A stretch of 64,000 nucleotides of DNA, taken from Argopecten irradians. Taxonomy: Eukaryota; Mollusca; Bivalvia; Pectinida; Pectinidae. The notes under the pieces were generated by a model. The model ran no database searches and was not told where the DNA came from. It saw only the letters and a list, made by a program, of their open reading frames with translations. The translations under genes and the position numbers were made by a program. The stretch is taken from the NCBI RefSeq assembly GCF_041381155.1, contig NC_091140.1, positions 23,774,864-23,838,863 on the forward strand, given 5' to 3'. Below are positions 59,881 through 64,000 of this stretch, one piece after another (positions within the stretch are counted from its first letter, which is position 1; every line of letters starts with the position of its first letter).

Positions 59881-60449
59881 AAGTATTATCTGAGAATGGT
59901 CATTGCACGTTTTTTAACAACGTTTTAAATATCAAATGGTATATCTTTATATACTAATTTTATAGAATTTATTATCTCAGTATTTTATTAAGATAAAAAT
60001 TCTATTAAATAAGCATTTTGTTGATCAAGATGGTAGATGACATGGGTGTTTAATTGCGAGAGAAAACAAAAGAAGAACGTTGAATCACCACGTGTTTGAA
60101 CAGGTCACATCATATTCTTTCACCTCGTCTCGTTTGTACATTAAGGTATAGTGTATGTGAGCCTGTCGATAGTTGGTCCTATTTGACTCATTGCTACTCG
60201 CAGTAAATGCCTGGACAACGAGATTTGTATATATATTTCAAAGAAAAGCTTTGTTTATTCTTTAATTGTATGTAAGAAGACAGACTGCAAGACCACAAAC
60301 TATGTCGGTTATATTTGACAATTATGAAAATTGATTTTAGTCTCTTTCGTATTAGCAACGCAGTGAGCGCTGAGAGTAGTTCATCGGATAGCTTTTAACA
60401 AGTTCCAGTAGGCCACAGTTCTATCAATGATCCGAAGAGTGAGACGAGA
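59881..60449 (+). other. Upstream region of gene C
   Basis: No gene. The last ~100 bp (GCAACGCAGTGAGCGCTGAG, GATAGCTTTTAACAAG, AGGCCACAG) align loosely with the region before gene B. Confidence 0.45.
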
Positions 60450-60764
60450 ATGTTTTGCTTTTCCAGTGGAGCTACAACTAGGGCCGTTTTCGTGGTAATC
60501 AGGCTCTTGTTTATACATTTGAGTAATGTATTAGGAAATCAGATGGAAATACAGTTACCCGGACGACTGGACGGGTCAGTTTATATGACAATGGATTCGA
60601 TTGGTCCGATTCAGTGCGGAAAACAGTGTGTGGTGAGAACAAAGTGTCTGTCCGTCAACTATCAGCGACACTCTCTGATCTGTCAATTCAACACTAACAG
60701 CGATAAAACCAGTCTTATACAGGATCTTACCTGGATTTATCTCGACAAAACCGACTTATCACAG
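60450..60764 (+). CDS. Gene C exon 1: leader + PAN
   Basis: MFCFSSGATTRAVFVV... then MEIQLPGRLDGSVYMTMDSI and the PAN cysteines (QCGKQC, TKC, LIC), ending DKTDLSQ at the donor CAG|GTAAAG. Confidence 0.87.
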
Positions 60765-63700
60765 GTAAAGTTAGCAACCGATTTAAACTTTTGAATTAAA
60801 ATGCATTTAGGTTATGATGTCATTCAATAGAGTGAAATTTAGCATGCGATCTTACTGCTAACGCGTAAATTGTCAAAAAATGCGCGAAAGGTATGTTACA
60901 CTGGGATCGTATGTCTTTCACCAAATAAAGCAGGTACTCCCAACATTTGTTTGGAATTACATAAACATTAAGTCCTTTTTCACTGAAAAACAAATAGCGG
61001 CTGTGGATATAAACACAAAAATTAAACAAACTTCTGTACAATAGGGACTCTCAAAATGAAAAGAATGTTTATTAAGAAAAGTTATTCAACCACTGTATTA
61101 GGGGCAAACACACAAATTTGCGGGGGAAAACCAAAAGTCATTAGTCTTAAAAATATTCTTACTATGTTCAGATTACATAACAATCCACTAAACATTTTGA
61201 TATACATTAATACTAAGGTATAAGGTGAATGGAAATTTAAAAAAAAAAACATATACACAGTGAATCAATGTAAGCTCAGTTTTCTTTAATAACAACACTG
61301 AGCGATTAATTATTAAATAGCTAGCACATACAACATTCAGATAAATCCATTGTTTTCAGAAAGTATTGTGACAGAGACTTTAATACAACAATAACGTTTT
61401 GGCTATTTACACAAGCCTATTTTTCATTCCGTCCTTTTAGTTAGTGATTCTAGTCCTAAACAAATAAGATATTTTACGTATTTATATGATTCATATTTTG
61501 TTTTTCTATAACCCTAAAATAAAAAACATCAAAGATATATAGAACTAGTATCTACATACTGTAGACACTATCATGGTAGTTGATACGTAAAAACACCCTT
61601 CGTCCAACGACAGGGCAGTTTTCTGTCGAACTGGTTCCGGTTGTTCAAAGGATGCTTATCTTAATCACATGATTAATGAAATTTTCATTTCTAATTTGCT
61701 GTAAAAAAATGTGATAATATCTTTACTAAAATCAACAAAATTGTAAAAGTCGTATTACCAGAAATTACTTTATCTTCATTTGAATCTTGTTAAACTGTGA
61801 TAAGCTTAATCACCTGAGCCCTGGTATACACTGAATAGATCTGTTTACCAGTTCCATACGGTCAATGTTACTGAAACAGTCATATACCTTAATCTATGTA
61901 CTTTAACAAAGAAAAAGTAAACAATTAAAAACTTGATTAAGAATCAGAACATAAGGACAGTAAGCATGAAAGCATGGGGGTCCTATGATCAAGGGTGGGA
62001 TCCGTCGAACATAATCATGGTCAAATCATGTCAAGATATAATAACATGAAAATACAGATACAAGACATCAATTTATACTAATATATTACCTGGTGCAAAT
62101 ACAATATGTCACAATTATAGTATTAAATATCAATATTTAACAAACTATATGATGTAAAGTTACGTTGGCACATTGTACATAATTGTGTTATATAATATCA
62201 TCTAAAATCCAGTACCATTATAAGTCAAAAATGTATTTGGAAACAATAAGATAACAATGGGCACAAATTCATTACTCGTGTTGTAATATTGTAAGAGAAA
62301 ATGTACAATATTTTCAACATTTATGATAACATATAACATAAAATGGCATAATATTTTAATAATTTCAATATTAAAGTAATTATCACTCATAACATAATTA
62401 GACTGTCAGTGGATGACAAGTAACAGTTACAAAGTATCACAGTTCAATTCAAAATATTATGAAAGCGTCACAGTAATATGATTTTACAAAAGACCGAATG
62501 AAGGCTTACATTTCTGGTAGCCCGGTCAATCGTGGTTAGATCCTAGCTTCATCAACATAATTCTTCCTTGAAGTGAGGTATCGATTGTGACGTCATTACA
62601 TGTAAGCAACACTAACTTACTTTTCCCTAAAAAATATATTATGTTATAATTAGTATCTAATCGCATTTCATTTAATTTACAGCTATATGAAAATCGCACG
62701 TGCTCAGGGGAATGTCCTCCAAACAGAATGTGTATAACATTGTCAAGTCACCAAATTACGTGTGTTCTCACAGGTAAGGTACAAGTGATAAACAAGATTA
62801 GAATTAGCAGTCTGCATGCATCACAAATGCTTTAACGTCATTGCATTGCCTTGATGGCAGTAGGTCAATTAGAAAAAATGTCATATCACCAAAAATGGAT
62901 ATTATCAAAATAATCCAATATCAATATCATTAATGATTCGATTTTCTTGTTACAGTTTGAAGACCTATCAAACACTTAATAGCATAAGCCAACTTCATGT
63001 TAGTGAAATATCGATAATAATGCATAATTTGGTAGTTCCTTATCAACAATATCAAGCTAACTTACCTGGTAGAATGAAAATACACTTCTAATCATATATT
63101 TAATTATTTATTTTGGCTGTACCTGCGGCAATTACACTTGAACATAATGTCTTTTTTTAACAATGTTTTTGTATTCTTTTTTAAAAACACTGTGACTGAT
63201 ACAATAATATCATTATCAACAGAATGCATTGACCCCCCGAGTGTTCCATATGCCACTGTAAGTCAGAAGAATGTTGGCATTTCCCAAGATTCGGTTTACA
63301 CGTGCAACACCAACTATTACAGAACAGGACAGGGTGATGGGAAACTCACGTGTTTGGCTGACGGAACATTCACTGATATCGACTTTGTCTGTGAACTTAA
63401 ACGTATGTATACAATATTAATATATCTAATCTGTAAATGTAATCACATATATGTATTGCTGCAGAATCAATAGCAATGAAGTTAGTCCCAGACATGTCAT
63501 TACCTTGATAAATATAACTAAGAGAACAAAACAAAACATGTACATAAATTATATGCATGTGTTTCCTCAATGAAAGCAAATGGTTTTAATCATACTTTCT
63601 TTTTAAGCATGCACGACCCCCGGAGGTGTTCCTAACGCTGACCTTACGACCTACCAGTTACCTGTAGGTGAACAAGCTATTTACACCTGTCACTATGGGT

Positions 63701-63784
63701 ATTACCTTACAAGCGAACCTGCTAGTATAACCTGTCTGCTAGGAGGTACCTGGTCTTCGCCTCAATTCTCTTGTAACGAAATAC
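60450..63784 (+). CDS. Gene C: secreted PAN / 4-Cys mini-module / sushi-sushi protein, 3' end outside window
   Basis: Exons 60450-60764, 62683-62773, 63223-63402 and 63608-63784 join in frame (phases 0, 1, 1, 1). The ATG at 60450 opens into a leader with a hydrophobic core (AVFVVIRLLFIHLSNVLG), then PAN (IQCGKQCVVRTKCLSVNY), the mini-module (CSGECPPNRMCITL) and two sushi domains. Exon sizes 91 and 180 nt equal those of gene B, and the last part of sushi 1 is identical at the nucleotide level. The fourth exon ends at the donor AAATAC|GTAAGT, so the protein goes on beyond the window, unlike B. Closest relative of the orphan PAN exon at 33261. Secretion is inferred from the leader; the ligand is unknown. 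Confidence 0.85.
60765..62682 (+). other. Gene C intron 1
   Basis: 1.9 kb, no recognised element; unlike gene B intron 1 it has no TTAA MITE, so those insertions came after or outside the duplication. Confidence 0.6.
62683..62773 (+). CDS. Gene C exon 2: four-Cys mini-module
   Basis: 91 nt, LYENRTCSGECPPNRMC ... ITCVLTG, same Cys spacing as gene B. Confidence 0.86.
62774..63222 (+). other. Gene C intron 2
   Basis: No element recognised. Confidence 0.6.
63223..63402 (+). CDS. Gene C exon 3: sushi 1
   Basis: ECIDPPSVPYATV, VYTCNTNYY, LTCLADGTF, DFVCELK; 180 nt, phase 1-1. Confidence 0.87.
63608..63784 (+). CDS. Gene C exon 4: sushi 2
   Basis: PCTTPGGVPNADL, IYTCHYGYYL, ITCLLGGTWS, FSCNEI; a textbook sushi with the conserved Trp, 177 nt, phase 1-1, AG acceptor at 63606-63607. 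Confidence 0.87.
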
Positions 63785-64000
63785 GTAAGTTATTAAGTTA
63801 TTTTAATGTTAAAATCCTACGGTGCCATAGCAATTACTATATAAAGATTTCCCTGAAACTGTATATTTACTAACTGAATGTTTTTAATGCTGACATTTAT
63901 ATCCAAACTTTTCTGCAGCTATATTTCATTGTTTGATTTTCTAGTTTTTTCACACAAATGTACGTTTTCTTTGTTCGTCTTGACACAAATCTTATATTCA
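63785..64000 (+). other. Gene C intron 4, start
   Basis: Begins GTAAGT; no further exon before the window end. Confidence 0.65.

Overview
This is a eukaryotic window. It is AT-rich, its genes are split by GT-AG introns into small symmetric exons, and it is crowded with retrotransposons, tRNA-derived SINEs, inverted-repeat elements and minisatellites. Short PAN/sushi secreted proteins, small CYYR1-like membrane proteins, and SINEs with the conserved tail seen in bivalve SINEs together suggest a bivalve mollusc. I cannot name the genus. No bacterial-style gene, CRISPR array or functional tRNA/rRNA gene was found.

Layout. (1) 1-3,164: 3' part of gene A (PAN, 4-Cys mini-module, sushi, second PAN). 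(2) 3,788-8,124: an element with ~0.5-kb terminal inverted repeats and smaller inverted-repeat elements inside it. (3) 10,079-10,374: a 51-bp minisatellite. (4) 11,517-19,137: gene B, complete (signal peptide, PAN, mini-module, two sushi). Its introns hold two TTAA-flanked MITEs and an antisense L1/Tx1-like LINE with a 52-bp direct repeat at its ends. (5) 19,138-26,900: intergenic repeats (foldback element, ~110-bp repeat, LINE 3' fragment, SINE, palindromes). (6) ~28,400-52,400: three tandem copies of a unit that starts with a small CYYR1-like gene and continues into a decayed older LINE plus a TIR element with internal 23-bp repeats. The first unit is interrupted by two nested CR1/Jockey-type LINEs. 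The second and third copies of the small gene have lost exons or gained a stop. A lone antisense PAN exon lies in the first unit. (7) 52,837-57,397: about 91 copies of a 50-bp repeat with no net length change over 89 consecutive periods. (8) 60,450 to the window end: 5' part of gene C, a close paralogue of gene B.

Genes A, B and C share exon boundaries and phases (mini-module exon exactly 91 nt in all three; first sushi exon 180 nt in B and C), so they are one locally duplicated family. By architecture they are secreted or extracellular recognition/adhesion-type proteins; the function is inferred, not shown. The best candidates for something new are this PAN/mini-module/sushi family, its association with the CYYR1-like tandem unit, the three-level retrotransposon nest and the length-invariant 50-bp array.
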